Shown here one piece after another: positions 47,238 through 56,475 of a stretch of 64,000 nucleotides of DNA (the first letter of the stretch is position 1; each line of letters starts with the position of its first letter). A program made the translations under genes and the position numbers. Source of the DNA: Shewanella hanedai (GTDB taxonomy: Bacteria > Pseudomonadota > Gammaproteobacteria > Enterobacterales > Shewanellaceae); assembly GCF_007197645.1 (NCBI RefSeq), contig NZ_VKGK01000003.1:62001-126000 (forward strand), given 5' to 3'. The notes below the pieces were generated by a model. It had not been told where the DNA came from. It worked only from the letters and a program-made list of their open reading frames with translations, and did no database searches.

Positions 47238-47329
47238 TTGCGTTGCAATCGGTAAGTTGAGATATGCAGTAAATAGAGAGTGACTAACTTCAACTGACTT
47301 TGAACTTAGTCACTAAGATCAATTCTGAT

Positions 47330-49120
47330 TTAATCTGAACTCGGCGCTTTTACCAATGTGATTAATTTTTCTGTGAGCCAAGCGTAATACTTGTCGTTAC
47401 CGTGGATCCAGTCATGGCTGCCATCATCAAATTTGATATTAGACAGGTAATTTTTAGGATCGGAGATCTCTTGATCAAATGTCGTTGCAGCATTAAAGAA
47501 GGTAATACCGAATTGACTCCATACATATTCCATCGCGTAAAAATATGAATAAATGAGATTCTTTATTGATTTTGACTCTTCAAAATATTGACAGAAAGGC
47601 GGATCGGATACCACGATGACTTGGTGTCCATTATCACGAAGTTTCAAAATGATAGACAGTTGGTCGGTTAAATCATTATTGAAATAATCGATAAAGTCCT
47701 TGGTGGAGATTTCAGATACACCTTCAGAATAGGTTTGATTTAGCCAAGTGGTGAGCCTAGATATATTTTGATGGGTCTGCATGCCAAGGTTGGTGATGAT
47801 GGTTGAATTAGCCGTTGTTTTATCATGCTGATGGATATTTAAGTTATGCAATACGTCTGACCATAACTTTCTCGATATAGCACTCTCAAGTGGGACAAAA
47901 TATTCGGCGTCACACATGGCAAATTTCTTTTGTGAAAACCCAGAACCATGCATCACCATGCCACCACAATGTTGTGCATTTATGTTGTTAAAAGCGCTGG
48001 ATAATTTCCCCATATGACTATCACCAAAAAGGCTAATATCACATTTGTGCTGTTGGGCTTGGCTACTTTGTTGTTTTTTTGCAGCTTCGAGTAATTCATC
48101 TTCGCATACGACTTCATTACTGCTCGAAGGATTCATTTTGGGGGGCAAGTGTTTAACTGATGCTTCGAGAAGTGAAGTTGGACTCGCCGTTTTATCAATA
48201 ACCGAACGAAAGTGTTGCATGACATAGTTAACCGCTTGAGGCGTGACGGTTCTCAGGTTTTGTTCAAATCTAAAATCTTCAGCACCAGCAACGGTAATGA
48301 TTTCATAAGAGGGAAAGTATGAAAAAACGGTATGATTATCACTTAAGAAACCGGCAACAGTGCGAAGCAATGATTTCGAATGTTGATTTGCTACTAGAAT
48401 GTGCTTGTTTGTCATGGTGGCGGTGAGCGGCACAGGGGAAACGGTCAAAATGATTTGAATATCGGGGTTGATAGATTGAAGCCGAGTTGCTATCTCTTCA
48501 AGATCGGAGCGGATCTCTTCGTAACTGAAGTTATGGAACGTGTAGATTGAGTCATCGAATATACCTGAGACCACACCTGGGCAGCTAGGGTAGTACACAT
48601 CACCGTTATCTTTCCATGCTTCGGTTAACCCGAGTGTAAATACCAGTAGATCGGTTTCTAATAGGGTCTCTCGCATCTCATTTGAAGCCGCGAGTCTAGC
48701 AGTGACTAAATCGGCGTGTGAGTCGAAGCCTTTGGGATTAAAGTTGGGTCTCAGCAGGTCATAATATTTATGGTTATCTGAATAGATGGCACTATTGATA
48801 TCGAATGGTTTCAGGTCATCACTCATATCGAACCATTGTAGAAGGCACCTTGGAGTGTATAGGTTGCCAAATGCAAAACTGGAGGTTTGATTGGTTTCAA
48901 GTTTACTTTGATTAAATTGGTAGCCTCCGGCATTGAGCCACTTTCCAACGTGCTGTGCAAAACAAGAACCGATAGAGGAAATCCTTGGGGCGTTGGTGGC
49001 TAAATCAATTTGATGCAGTTGGCTGAACTCTTCTTGGCCAAGCTTGATATTGGCCACTGCTGTGCGCCAGAAGGCATTTTCTTCTTGATTATTATATGGT
49101 GTAAAATCGCTTCCCTGCAT
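47330..49120 (-). CDS. GSCFA-domain protein with a second SGNH-like domain
   Basis: This is a 596-residue protein. Residues about 48-310 form a GSCFA domain (RISSIGSCFAQHVGKWL; DLLVFTLGLTEAW; TVSPVPLTATM). From about residue 360 a second hydrolase-like part begins with LFGDSHMGKLSSAF and ends in the DxxH-like SHDWIHGND. SGNH/GDSL-type enzymes act as esterases or acetyltransferases on glycans. It sits between flgT and flgO, so a role in flagellar or surface glycan modification is conceivable, not shown. Confidence 0.75.
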   Translation of the reverse strand: MQGSDFTPYNNQEENAFWRTAVANIKLGQEEFSQLHQIDLATNAPRISSIGSCFAQHVGKWLNAGGYQFNQSKLETNQTSSFAFGNLYTPRCLLQWFDMSDDLKPFDINSAIYSDNHKYYDLLRPNFNPKGFDSHADLVTARLAASNEMRETLLETDLLVFTLGLTEAWKDNGDVYYPSCPGVVSGIFDDSIYTFHNFSYEEIRSDLEEIATRLQSINPDIQIILTVSPVPLTATMTNKHILVANQHSKSLLRTVAGFLSDNHTVFSYFPSYEIITVAGAEDFRFEQNLRTVTPQAVNYVMQHFRSVIDKTASPTSLLEASVKHLPPKMNPSSSNEVVCEDELLEAAKKQQSSQAQQHKCDISLFGDSHMGKLSSAFNNINAQHCGGMVMHGSGFSQKKFAMCDAEYFVPLESAISRKLWSDVLHNLNIHQHDKTTANSTIITNLGMQTHQNISRLTTWLNQTYSEGVSEISTKDFIDYFNNDLTDQLSIILKLRDNGHQVIVVSDPPFCQYFEESKSIKNLIYSYFYAMEYVWSQFGITFFNAATTFDQEISDPKNYLSNIKFDDGSHDWIHGNDKYYAWLTEKLITLVKAPSSD

Positions 49121-49439
49121 GATCCTTCCCCTCTATATTGCCGAAATCACTTTGTCGTGCAAAAGATATTCTTACGTAGTTTAGTGCATTAGATGATTTA
49201 TAAAGCAATTAACGTGCCTGCAAGCTATTAATGATAATGAGTTTTAAAGTTATGCCGGGCAAGGCCGATGAAAAGTGGTTACCGATATTTAATCCAGATT
49301 GGCTTAATTTAGCGGCACCTTTATATCTTGGCTTGATACTTGCTGCTTAGTTAAGTAACGATTTGGTGTTTGTTACCTTCTTAGCTGAGTTTGAAGTCAG
49401 TGTTGTTTATCTCTTGTTCGTATAATTTAGGGTTTAGCC
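49121..49439. promoter_or_regulatory. Divergent region between GSCFA gene and flgO with sigma-54 promoter
   Basis: There is no gene here. TGGCTTGATACTTGCT at 49329-49344 fits the sigma-54 consensus (TGGC...G-N4-TTGCT) and points to flgO about 95 bp away. Confidence 0.65.
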
Positions 49440-50066
49440 ATGCGTATTATATTGCTTATTTCCTTTGTCTTGCTTCTAAGTGGCTGTGCACAGGTTGAGT
49501 ACACAACTAAATCACCACTAGATGACGGCAATCGATTGCCGTCAACCACGGCAATTAATCACATGTCTGAGCAGATAGTGAATGAGTTGGTGCGTCATAA
49601 TGATGCTTTACGTCCAACTCAACCTTTGTTGGTGGCGACACCGGTACTGTTGGCGGATCTCAATCAAACCAATGCAGTGGGTCTCCAGCTTCAACAAGGC
49701 TTGAGTACTGCGATGCATCAGCATCAATTCAGTCTCGTGGATATTAATGTGGGTGAAAATATACGAGTGACGCCAGAAGGGGACTTTTTATTGACGCGAA
49801 ACTGGCAGCAACTACCGGCGGATGTGGCTGTTGAGCACGTGTTAGTCTCCACCATGAGTATGAACAGTGAAGGAATGGTCGTTAATGCTAGAATTGTAAA
49901 TATAACTAATAACCGAGTTGTATCGGCTTCTCAGGCAAGTTTTGGTCTCATGCAGTTACCTGGTTATTTAAGGCCTTCAGAAAAAGTGGTATCCCAAGAT
50001 GGTTTACTTTACAGAGATACCAGTATGGGAATGAAAGAAGCAAAGGTGATTGGAGATTTGAAATGA
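49440..50066 (+). CDS. flgO: FlgO: flagellar outer-membrane lipoprotein
   Basis: This is a 208-residue lipoprotein with the lipobox LLSGC at residues 13-17. In Vibrio cholerae FlgO and FlgP are outer-membrane proteins needed for full motility. The FlgO body is seen in TAINHMSEQIVNELVRHNDAL, LLVATPVLLADLNQTNAVGLQ and VLVSTMSMNSEGMVVNARIV. It overlaps flgP by 4 bases and is read from the sigma-54 site at 49329. Confidence 0.9.
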   Translation: MRIILLISFVLLLSGCAQVEYTTKSPLDDGNRLPSTTAINHMSEQIVNELVRHNDALRPTQPLLVATPVLLADLNQTNAVGLQLQQGLSTAMHQHQFSLVDINVGENIRVTPEGDFLLTRNWQQLPADVAVEHVLVSTMSMNSEGMVVNARIVNITNNRVVSASQASFGLMQLPGYLRPSEKVVSQDGLLYRDTSMGMKEAKVIGDLK

Positions 50067-50509
50067 ATAGATGGTTAATATTGATAATGCTTATACTATC
50101 GGGCTGTGCTTCTGAGGATCGTTATATTGAGTGGGAAACCCAGCAGCCAGAAAGTTTCCCTAAACTCACTGCTATTGGTTACGCTAGTTTGGACTTACAA
50201 CCTTCAGAGGATAAATCTCAACGGGTGTTGATGGCAATGCAAGCGTCAAAAATTGCAGCTTATCGTGAGTTAGCTGAGCAGGTTTATGGCCAAGAGTTGT
50301 CTGCTAGCAGTAAAGTGAATGACTGGATGTTGACTGATAATACAATTCAAGCGTCTGTTACGGGGATTATCAGAGGAGCTAAAGTGGTGAAAAGTTATCC
50401 CGCTGGTGAACATTATGTGACTGAGTTAGAACTGGATTTTTCTCAGGTTTGGGCTCTGTATCAACAAAATAACCGCACTCAGAAAGTTAAGAGCGTGACT
50501 TACTTTTAG
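50063..50509 (+). CDS. flgP: FlgP: flagellar lipoprotein (LPP20 family)
   Basis: This is a 148-residue lipoprotein with lipobox ILSGC (residues 11-15). It has the LPP20/FlgP-type core TAIGYASLDLQPSEDKSQRVL and AMQASKIAAYRELAEQVYGQEL. FlgP forms outer-membrane-associated rings around the flagellar motor in several polarly flagellated bacteria. It starts inside the end of flgO (ATGA overlap). Confidence 0.9.
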   Translation: MNRWLILIMLILSGCASEDRYIEWETQQPESFPKLTAIGYASLDLQPSEDKSQRVLMAMQASKIAAYRELAEQVYGQELSASSKVNDWMLTDNTIQASVTGIIRGAKVVKSYPAGEHYVTELELDFSQVWALYQQNNRTQKVKSVTYF

Positions 50510-50712
50510 CTATCCACCTCGATAATTTGAGTGGTAAATCTTCTCTTGCCACTTTCATTCATCGTCTCTATTACTCGCTGTTTCTTTTTTAATGTATTAC
50601 TGAGGTTTTACTGATACATGAAGAGTTGTAGGGGAGTGTGCACTCAAAACTAAGAAGCGAATTTCCAGCTTCTCGAGTCTGCTAAGCATTTACCACGCAC
50701 AAAATAGTCCTG

Positions 50713-51138
50713 TTAAGCTTTTAAGTTATTACCTAATGACGATATTGTAGACGTTTTACCTTTATCATTATAGGTTAGGCTGGACGCATTTCTACTCACT
50801 TGCAGAGCTTGAGCAAAGCGGTTAACACTGGCGATATTGAGTTCTATTAAGCTTGAGTTTTCTATATTCAGCTGCTGACATTCTGCGAGCTGCTCTTTGG
50901 CAAATTTTACTTGCTCGACTAAATGAGGAACTGATGACAAGCTAGATATATCAGGTTGAGCTGACAAATTAACATCATTGGCCTTTAGTGCATCAAGTAA
51001 CTTCGCTTTGTTGGAAGCCAAAGAAAGTAAGAGCTCGGCATCTTGATTGACTAATGCACTCTTTTCATCAGATATGATGACTTTCAACTCTTTTAAAAGC
51101 TGATGCTGATTTTCAATGATGACTGATAGTTGACTCAT
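50713..51138 (-). CDS. flgN: FlgN: export chaperone for hook-associated proteins
   Basis: This is a 141-residue helical protein, the cytosolic chaperone for FlgK and FlgL. The body is predicted almost wholly helical (LSVIIENQHQLLKELKVIIS, LVNQDAELLLSLASNKAKLL, FAKEQLAECQQLNIEN). It lies 5 bp after flgM and is convergent with flgP. Confidence 0.88.
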   Translation of the reverse strand: MSQLSVIIENQHQLLKELKVIISDEKSALVNQDAELLLSLASNKAKLLDALKANDVNLSAQPDISSLSSVPHLVEQVKFAKEQLAECQQLNIENSSLIELNIASVNRFAQALQVSRNASSLTYNDKGKTSTISSLGNNLKA

Positions 51139-51143
51139 AAAGG

Positions 51144-51470
51144 CTAATTAAGATCCTTAAGTTCATTTTCAAACATAGCAATATTGCTAGCTAACTTTTC
51201 TGGATCTACTTTGTAACGACCCTCTGCAATGGCAAGCTTAATTTCAGCCACTTTTTTCTTATCAACTTCAGGAATATCACCCAGTTTAGACTGAATGTTC
51301 TGCAGCTGTTGAGCTTTTGAAGTAATTGAAACTGAATCACTTTTTGGTGGTGTGCTAATCGAACTTGCACTGCCACTTGTCTGACTTGCTTGTGCATTAG
51401 TTTTATTCGCTGACGCTTTGCCAATATGAGAATTAGCAGCTGTATCTACTTGTTTAATATTAATAGCCAT
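51144..51470 (-). CDS. flgM: FlgM: anti-sigma-28 factor
   Basis: This is a 108-residue protein starting MAINIKQVDTAANSH at ATG 51470, with GGAG about 7 bases upstream. The C-terminal part SVSITSKAQQLQNIQSKLGD and VAEIKLAIAEGRYKVDPEKLA is the FliA-binding FlgM signature. It holds sigma-28 inactive until exported through the finished hook-basal body. A sigma-28 promoter lies directly upstream (51509-51535), giving the known feedback loop. Confidence 0.93.
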   Translation of the reverse strand: MAINIKQVDTAANSHIGKASANKTNAQASQTSGSASSISTPPKSDSVSITSKAQQLQNIQSKLGDIPEVDKKKVAEIKLAIAEGRYKVDPEKLASNIAMFENELKDLN

Positions 51471-51508
51471 CGTTAGGCTCCAGCAGTAAAAAGGAAGAAC
51501 ATACACGT

Positions 51509-51535
51509 ATATCGGCAGTGATACGCAGAGCTTTA
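51509..51535 (-). promoter_or_regulatory. Sigma-28 (FliA) promoter of flgM
   Basis: On the minus strand TAAAGCTC (51535-51528) and GCCGATAT (51516-51509) are 11 bases apart, closely matching the FliA consensus TAAAGTTT-N11-GCCGATAA. Confidence 0.85.
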
Positions 51536-51551
51536 GTATTTTTTTGCGTTA

Positions 51552-52259
51552 TTACATTCTCACTTCAACTTCGCCAACACCAATGACTGTCGCATGCAGG
51601 TTTTTGTTGGAATGTGAGTTCTTAATACGAATTCTATCACCTAAATTACCATCTCGTAGCGCTTCACCGACAGTTTTTATCACTAAATTTTGTGAACGTG
51701 CAAATATAGAGACAGTGTCGCCTTTGCAAACAAAGCAGAGATTGTTACTAAAAATAGGTTGATTTGGCGGAATCCGCCTTTTAGTTCGAGTGCCGATAAC
51801 TTGTTTGATGTTATCAAATTGTAACCCTCTTAGGTGGGTTTGATCAACATACTGGATTGAAATATCTCCATTGGAGATTAACTGACCAGGCCCTAATGTT
51901 TCCGTTGCAACAACAACGGGATAGAGAATATCGACTCGAACTGATAAAAAAATCTGCCACGGATAATCTAGCTGGGGACTGTTACAACTTATCTTTACTG
52001 TATTCGTTCGTTTTATTGCCCTATCTGTCGCAAGTTCTGCTTTTAACGGAGGTAAGCATAAAGGAGGGGAAAGACGAGAGTCTAAGCTCTGAGGTGTGAT
52101 TTTAACCTTGGCACCATCAGCAACATTTATTTTTTTTTCTATGACTTCTATAGCTAATTTAGATATGGTCGATAAAGAAGGTACACTTGCCTGACTTGCA
52201 GCAAAGCTAGGCATAGAAAAATAAATCATAAATATAATGAGTACATTTTTTACTTTCAT
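51552..52259 (-). CDS. flgA: FlgA: P-ring assembly chaperone
   Basis: This is a 235-residue periplasmic protein with signal peptide VLIIFMIYFSMPSFA-AS. FlgA aids assembly of the FlgI P ring. It has the paired SAF-type C-terminal part (VVATETLGPGQLISNGDISIQ, IGTRTKRRIPPNQPI, CKGDTVSIFARSQNLVIKTVGEAL) as in the family. ATG 52259 is chosen as it gives a proper signal peptide; a longer frame starting at 52331 is possible. Confidence 0.92.
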   Translation of the reverse strand: MKVKNVLIIFMIYFSMPSFAASQASVPSLSTISKLAIEVIEKKINVADGAKVKITPQSLDSRLSPPLCLPPLKAELATDRAIKRTNTVKISCNSPQLDYPWQIFLSVRVDILYPVVVATETLGPGQLISNGDISIQYVDQTHLRGLQFDNIKQVIGTRTKRRIPPNQPIFSNNLCFVCKGDTVSIFARSQNLVIKTVGEALRDGNLGDRIRIKNSHSNKNLHATVIGVGEVEVRM

Positions 52260-52393
52260 AATGAATAGACTAGCTTGATTCACTAGATTACACCTATACT
52301 TTCGTAATGACCGTGACTTTACACTTCTCAAATCGAAGAGAAGGAGTCAGAAACTTGACTAATCAGTGGTCTGGTTGTGAGGTATTTCTATTT

Positions 52394-52411
52394 AAGCAAT
52401 TAATATGCCTA
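52394..52411 (-). promoter_or_regulatory. Probable sigma-54 promoter of flgA
   Basis: The minus strand reads AGGCATATTAATTGCTT, with GG and GC at sigma-54 spacing. It lies about 135 bp before the flgA start. Confidence 0.55.
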
Positions 52412-52463
52412 TACTCATTAGTACAATGAATGTAGGTCAGCATCCAAACAAGGCAAGCGTATT

Positions 52464-53384
52464 ATGTCAAGTATTCTTGAGTCAGTTAATAAACGAACCC
52501 AGTTAGTTGGCGCCAATCGGTTAGAGCTTCTACTTTTTAAGCTTAACGGGCGCCAAAGGTTTGGAATAAATGTGTTCAAAGTGAAGGAGGTGCTGCAATG
52601 TCCCCCTCTCACCACCTTACCTAAGCTAAGCTCCTTCGTAAAAGGTGTGGCGCATATTCGTGGTGCTACCATTTCGGTTATCGATTTGAGTGCAGCAACG
52701 GGTGGTCGTCCTGTCGAAAGTATAGATGGCTGCTTTATCATCATCTCTGAGTACAATCGCAGTATTCAAGGTTTTCTCGTTAGCTCGGTTGAACGCATTA
52801 TTAACATGAACTGGGAAGCGATTATGCCGCCTCCACAGGGATCTGGACGATACTCTTACCTAACTGCGGTGACTGAGATTGAAGGTGAGTTGGTTGAGAT
52901 CCTCGATGTTGAAAAGATTCTTGACGAAATATCACCCGTTAAGACAGAAATCAGTCAGGAAGTGAGTGAGAGTCTAACCGTAGGTAAAGATGATAACTTC
53001 CATATTATGGTGATTGATGATTCTGCGGTTGCTCGAAAACAGATTATTCGTGCGCTTGAGGCACTCGGTTTGCAAATCGATACCGCTATTGATGGTAAAG
53101 ATGCATTGAATAAACTCAGAAAAATGGCTGAGAATTTAGATGATGTCTCGACTGAAATACCGTTGATAATCTCTGATATTGAGATGCCTGAGATGGATGG
53201 GTATACCCTAACTGCGGAAATAAGGGACAATCCCAAATTAAAGAATATTAAAATTGTGTTGCATACATCGTTAAGCGGAGTCTTTAATCAGGCGATGGTG
53301 GAGAAAGTTGGGGCGAATGATTTTATTGCAAAATTTAACCCTGATGAACTTGCTGCTGCAGTGAATAAACATTTGAGTCTATAA
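52464..53384 (+). CDS. cheV: CheV: CheW-REC chemotaxis coupling protein
   Basis: This is a 306-residue protein. Residues about 20-160 form a CheW domain (LLLFKLNGRQRFGINVFKVKE) that couples receptors to CheA. Residues about 180-305 form a receiver domain (IMVIDDSAVARKQII; phospho-acceptor D238 in LIISDIEMPEMDGY; IAKF at the conserved Lys). It is divergent from flgA and next to cheR. Confidence 0.94.
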   Translation: MSSILESVNKRTQLVGANRLELLLFKLNGRQRFGINVFKVKEVLQCPPLTTLPKLSSFVKGVAHIRGATISVIDLSAATGGRPVESIDGCFIIISEYNRSIQGFLVSSVERIINMNWEAIMPPPQGSGRYSYLTAVTEIEGELVEILDVEKILDEISPVKTEISQEVSESLTVGKDDNFHIMVIDDSAVARKQIIRALEALGLQIDTAIDGKDALNKLRKMAENLDDVSTEIPLIISDIEMPEMDGYTLTAEIRDNPKLKNIKIVLHTSLSGVFNQAMVEKVGANDFIAKFNPDELAAAVNKHLSL

Positions 53385-53503
53385 TAACCGCTGTGCGCTG
53401 CGACTATATTAAGCTTGTTTCTTTTTTCTTGCTAATGTATAAACCAGCGCTCTGTTCGATTAAATGCTGTAATAGCCTATTTTACTGATATTAGGACACC
53501 AAG

Positions 53504-54337
53504 GTGCCAAATAAATCACTTGCTGAAACTGAATACACACAATTTAGGTTATTTCTAGAACAACACAGTGGTATTGTGCTGGGTGATAATAAGCAGTATT
53601 TAGTTCGTAGCCGCTTAGCACCTTTGATGGGACAATTTAACCTTCCATCTTTGTCTGAAGTTGTGAAGCTTTCCATGAAGCCTACAGAGAGACAATTACG
53701 GGCTTCTGTAATCGATGCTATGACAACAAATGAAACCTTATGGTTTAGAGATCGATACCCGTTTGAATTGTTAGCTAATAATTTGTTACCTGAATACGGC
53801 AGACTTGGGCGGCCTCTTAAAATTTGGTCGGCAGCTTGTTCGTCTGGTCAAGAACCGTACTCTTTGGCAATGACTATTCTTGAGTACCAACAAAAGAAAC
53901 CAGGCACTTTACCTGGAAATGCGTCTATTTTGGCAACAGATTTATCTCCTACTATGTTGGAACGCTGCAAACATGCAGAATATGATAACTTAGCTTTGGG
54001 GAGAGGATTGTCTGAAGAGCGTAAACGTCATTTTTTCGCCGCGACCCCAAATGGTACTATGGTGATCAACGATAATGTTAAACGATTGGTTAACTTTAGA
54101 GCCCATAACCTACTTGAAAGTTATACTTTGTTAGGTAAGTTTGACATTATCTTTTGTCGTAATGTACTTATCTATTTTTCCCCAGAGGCAAAGGCGAAAA
54201 TATTGCGGCAATTTGCTGCCGCTTTAAACCCTAAAGGGATACTTTTTCTTGGCGCTTCAGAGTCTATTGCCGGTTTGACTGAAGAATTTGATATGGTTCG
54301 TTGTAATCCAGGCATTTATTATCAAAAGAAAACCTAA
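53504..54337 (+). CDS. cheR: CheR: chemoreceptor glutamate methyltransferase
   Basis: This is a 277-residue SAM-dependent methyltransferase of MCP glutamates. The N-terminal helical domain contains TTNETLWFRDRYPFELL. The SAM core has IWSAACSSGQEPYSLAM, ILATDLSP and FDIIFCRNVLIYF. It starts with GTG 53504, with AGGA 7 bases upstream. In Vibrio and Shewanella flagellar clusters cheV-cheR precede flgB, as here. Confidence 0.95.
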   Translation: MPNKSLAETEYTQFRLFLEQHSGIVLGDNKQYLVRSRLAPLMGQFNLPSLSEVVKLSMKPTERQLRASVIDAMTTNETLWFRDRYPFELLANNLLPEYGRLGRPLKIWSAACSSGQEPYSLAMTILEYQQKKPGTLPGNASILATDLSPTMLERCKHAEYDNLALGRGLSEERKRHFFAATPNGTMVINDNVKRLVNFRAHNLLESYTLLGKFDIIFCRNVLIYFSPEAKAKILRQFAAALNPKGILFLGASESIAGLTEEFDMVRCNPGIYYQKKT

Positions 54338-54682
54338 CTTTTCAATGCCCGCTTCGAACAGCTCAGTGAATTAAAGGGTTGTTCGATATATGAGTTCTAG
54401 CTTACTGGTGACATCATTTTCGTCTATCAAGGATTGCCGCAAGACGCCAATAAGTTGGCTACTCGTTTTTATAAACTCATACCTTTGTAAAATAATTTAA
54501 ATACAATCACTTATCTATTTTTCTGTTCCCCCGCTTCTACTCTTCCTAATTGCTATCATGTATTAGTCCCCCCGTTTCTTCTTGTTAAAGCTGATCGACA
54601 AGTAATGCTCCTAGAATTCGACCTTATTTTTATGGCACAACTATTGCTTTATCTTCTGTCATCAAGCTCAGGAGGCAATTTT
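54338..54682. promoter_or_regulatory. Gap between cheR and flgB with sigma-54 promoter
   Basis: There is no gene in these 345 bp. TGGCACAACTATTGCT at 54633-54648 is a near-perfect sigma-54 site 35 bp before flgB, giving a very short leader. Confidence 0.8.
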
Positions 54683-55081
54683 ATGGCGATAAATTTTGAT
54701 AAGGCGTTAGGCGTTCACCAATATACCCTTGGGATCCGTGCTCAACGTGCTGAAGTTATCTCTTCGAATATCGCTAATGCCGACACTCCTCACTTTAAAG
54801 CCCGTGACGTAGATTTCGATAAGGCTTTACAAGCCGCAACGAGCCGTCAACGTGGTCTGGCGATGACGGGTAACGAAGGTAAACACTTCGATTTAGCCGC
54901 CCTTTCTGAGCAGCATTATGGTTATAGAGTACCTAATCAGCCTGATACTGGTGATGGTAATACGGTCGATATTCAAAAAGAGCAATCAGAATTTATGCAG
55001 AATGCACTTGAGTATCAAATGTCTTTAGGCTTTTTAGACAGCAAGTTTTCTGGGCTTAAAAAAGCCTTGAGAGGTGATTAA
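54683..55081 (+). CDS. flgB: FlgB: flagellar proximal rod protein
   Basis: This is a 132-residue rod protein. The ATG at 54683 is preferred because GGAGG lies 8 bases upstream; the longer frame includes the sigma-54 promoter and is rejected. It has the rod motif [21 protein letters not shown] and the C-terminal [18 protein letters not shown]. It is the first gene of flgBCDE and ends 2 bp before flgC. Confidence 0.95.
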   Translation: MAINFDKALGVHQYTLGIRAQRAEVISSNIANADTPHFKARDVDFDKALQAATSRQRGLAMTGNEGKHFDLAALSEQHYGYRVPNQPDTGDGNTVDIQKEQSEFMQNALEYQMSLGFLDSKFSGLKKALRGD

Positions 55082-55083
55082 TT

Positions 55084-55500
55084 ATGAGCTTATTCAATAT
55101 ATTCAATGTCTCGGGTTCTGGTATGGCAGCCCAATCGGTAAGATTGAACACCACTGCCAGTAATATTGCGAATGCAGATTCTGTGTCCAGTAGCATTGAT
55201 GAAACGTATCGTGCACGCCATCCCATTTTTGAGGCTGAGATGGCAAAAGCCAGTCATCAGCAACAGTCTTCTCAATCTGTCGCGGTAAAAGGCATTGTTG
55301 AGAGTGATGCGCCGTTGCAAAAGCAGTTCTCTCCAAATCACCCTATGGCTGACAATGATGGTTTTATTTATAAGCCTAATGTGAATGTGATGGAGGAGAT
55401 GGCAGATATGATCTCAGCATCTCGTTCATACCAAATGAACGTCCAAGTCTCTGAAGCTGCAAAATCAATGCTTCAGCAAACGCTTAGAATTGGCAAATAA
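55084..55500 (+). CDS. flgC: FlgC: flagellar proximal rod protein
   Basis: This is a 138-residue rod protein starting MSLFNIFNVSGSGMAAQSVRL, with TASNIANADS and the C-terminal NVMEEMADMISASRSYQMNV. It is the second gene of the flgBCDE operon. Confidence 0.95.
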   Translation: MSLFNIFNVSGSGMAAQSVRLNTTASNIANADSVSSSIDETYRARHPIFEAEMAKASHQQQSSQSVAVKGIVESDAPLQKQFSPNHPMADNDGFIYKPNVNVMEEMADMISASRSYQMNVQVSEAAKSMLQQTLRIGK

Positions 55501-55513
55501 AAGGAGGTAACCA

Positions 55514-56329
55514 GTGAGCCTCATCAATCCGTTAACTAATGCTCAACCTTCAGGTGGCGTTTCGCAGACATCGAATCAATCTGCGGCTCCGGCAAAACAA
55601 GCTGCATCAGCGGCTCAGTCTGCTACGACGAAAAGTGACGAGCAGACATCAACAACAGGTAACCCTTTTCTTGATGCAATTCGTCTTCCTAAAGAGTCTT
55701 CGACTCCTGAGCCAAATAGCCAAGAGCTGACCCAAGAAGATTTCTTCTCATTATTGAGTCAGCAGTTGTCGATGCAGGATCCTTTCAAGCCTGTTGATAA
55801 CGATCAGATGATCGCACAGATGGCTTCGTTCTCTACAGTGGACGGGATCAACAATCTTAATGATGAAATTATTAATCTCAATACCGTGATGACATCAAGC
55901 CAAGCGTTGCAAGCTTCTGGTTTGGTTGGTCAAAAAGTACTAATTCCATCGGATACAGGTAATATTTCAACCGAAGGTAGAGAGATAAAAGGGATTATTA
56001 GTACTCCTGAAACAATCGAGAGCATCACAGTGCGTGTCGAAGATGATAAAGGTCAATTAGTGAAGACTTTTACCGTTGATGGTAGTGCGGGTGGCAATAT
56101 CGATGTGAGTTGGGATGGGTTAGATAAAAACGGGGAACCGGTAGCTGATGGCAATTACTCCATCAAAGCTTCAGGTAAGGTCGATGGTAAGAGTGAAGAG
56201 CTGGCCGTTTCAACTTACGCCCATGTCACGAGTGTTTCTTTAGGCACAGCCAGTACTGGTGCAATTCTCAACCTACGAGGCGTTGGCGGTATTAAGATTG
56301 GCGATGTCTTGGCTGTCTCTGAAAGTTAA
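55514..56329 (+). CDS. flgD: FlgD: hook capping scaffold protein
   Basis: This is a 271-residue protein. The N-terminal part is low in complexity (Q, S, A) and is followed by EDFFSLLSQQLSMQDPFKPVDNDQM, the FlgD core. A Tudor-like and FlnIII-like C-terminus contains VSWDGLDKNGEPVADGNYS. GTG 55514 follows AAGGAGG at 6 bases. FlgD caps the growing hook during FlgE polymerisation. Confidence 0.95.
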   Translation: MSLINPLTNAQPSGGVSQTSNQSAAPAKQAASAAQSATTKSDEQTSTTGNPFLDAIRLPKESSTPEPNSQELTQEDFFSLLSQQLSMQDPFKPVDNDQMIAQMASFSTVDGINNLNDEIINLNTVMTSSQALQASGLVGQKVLIPSDTGNISTEGREIKGIISTPETIESITVRVEDDKGQLVKTFTVDGSAGGNIDVSWDGLDKNGEPVADGNYSIKASGKVDGKSEELAVSTYAHVTSVSLGTASTGAILNLRGVGGIKIGDVLAVSES

Positions 56330-56338
56330 TTGAAAAGT

Positions 56339-56367
56339 AAGTTTACTGACAGAAAGTCGGTGAACTT
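56339..56367 (+). other. Stem-loop between flgD and flgE
   Basis: AAGTTTACTGAC (56339-56350) pairs with GTCGGTGAACTT (56356-56367), using two G-U pairs, around a 5-base loop. There is no T run, so it may be an RNA-processing or attenuation hairpin rather than a terminator. Confidence 0.5.
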
Positions 56368-56475
56368 AAGTAATTAAATAATCTTGCTCCTAACTAGGCA
56401 CAAGATACTTAGTTCAAACAATGAAGTGATGGCATCGATGTCACCTTCTGAGATGAATCTAAATAGAGGTGAATT

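Noticed and set aside
52418..52756. Minus-strand frame overlapping the cheV start
   Set aside because: It is antisense to conserved CheW-domain codons and shows no protein features.
54605..54682. Long N-terminal extension of FlgB
   Set aside because: It spans the sigma-54 promoter at 54633-54648 and a strong ribosome site for the ATG at 54683.
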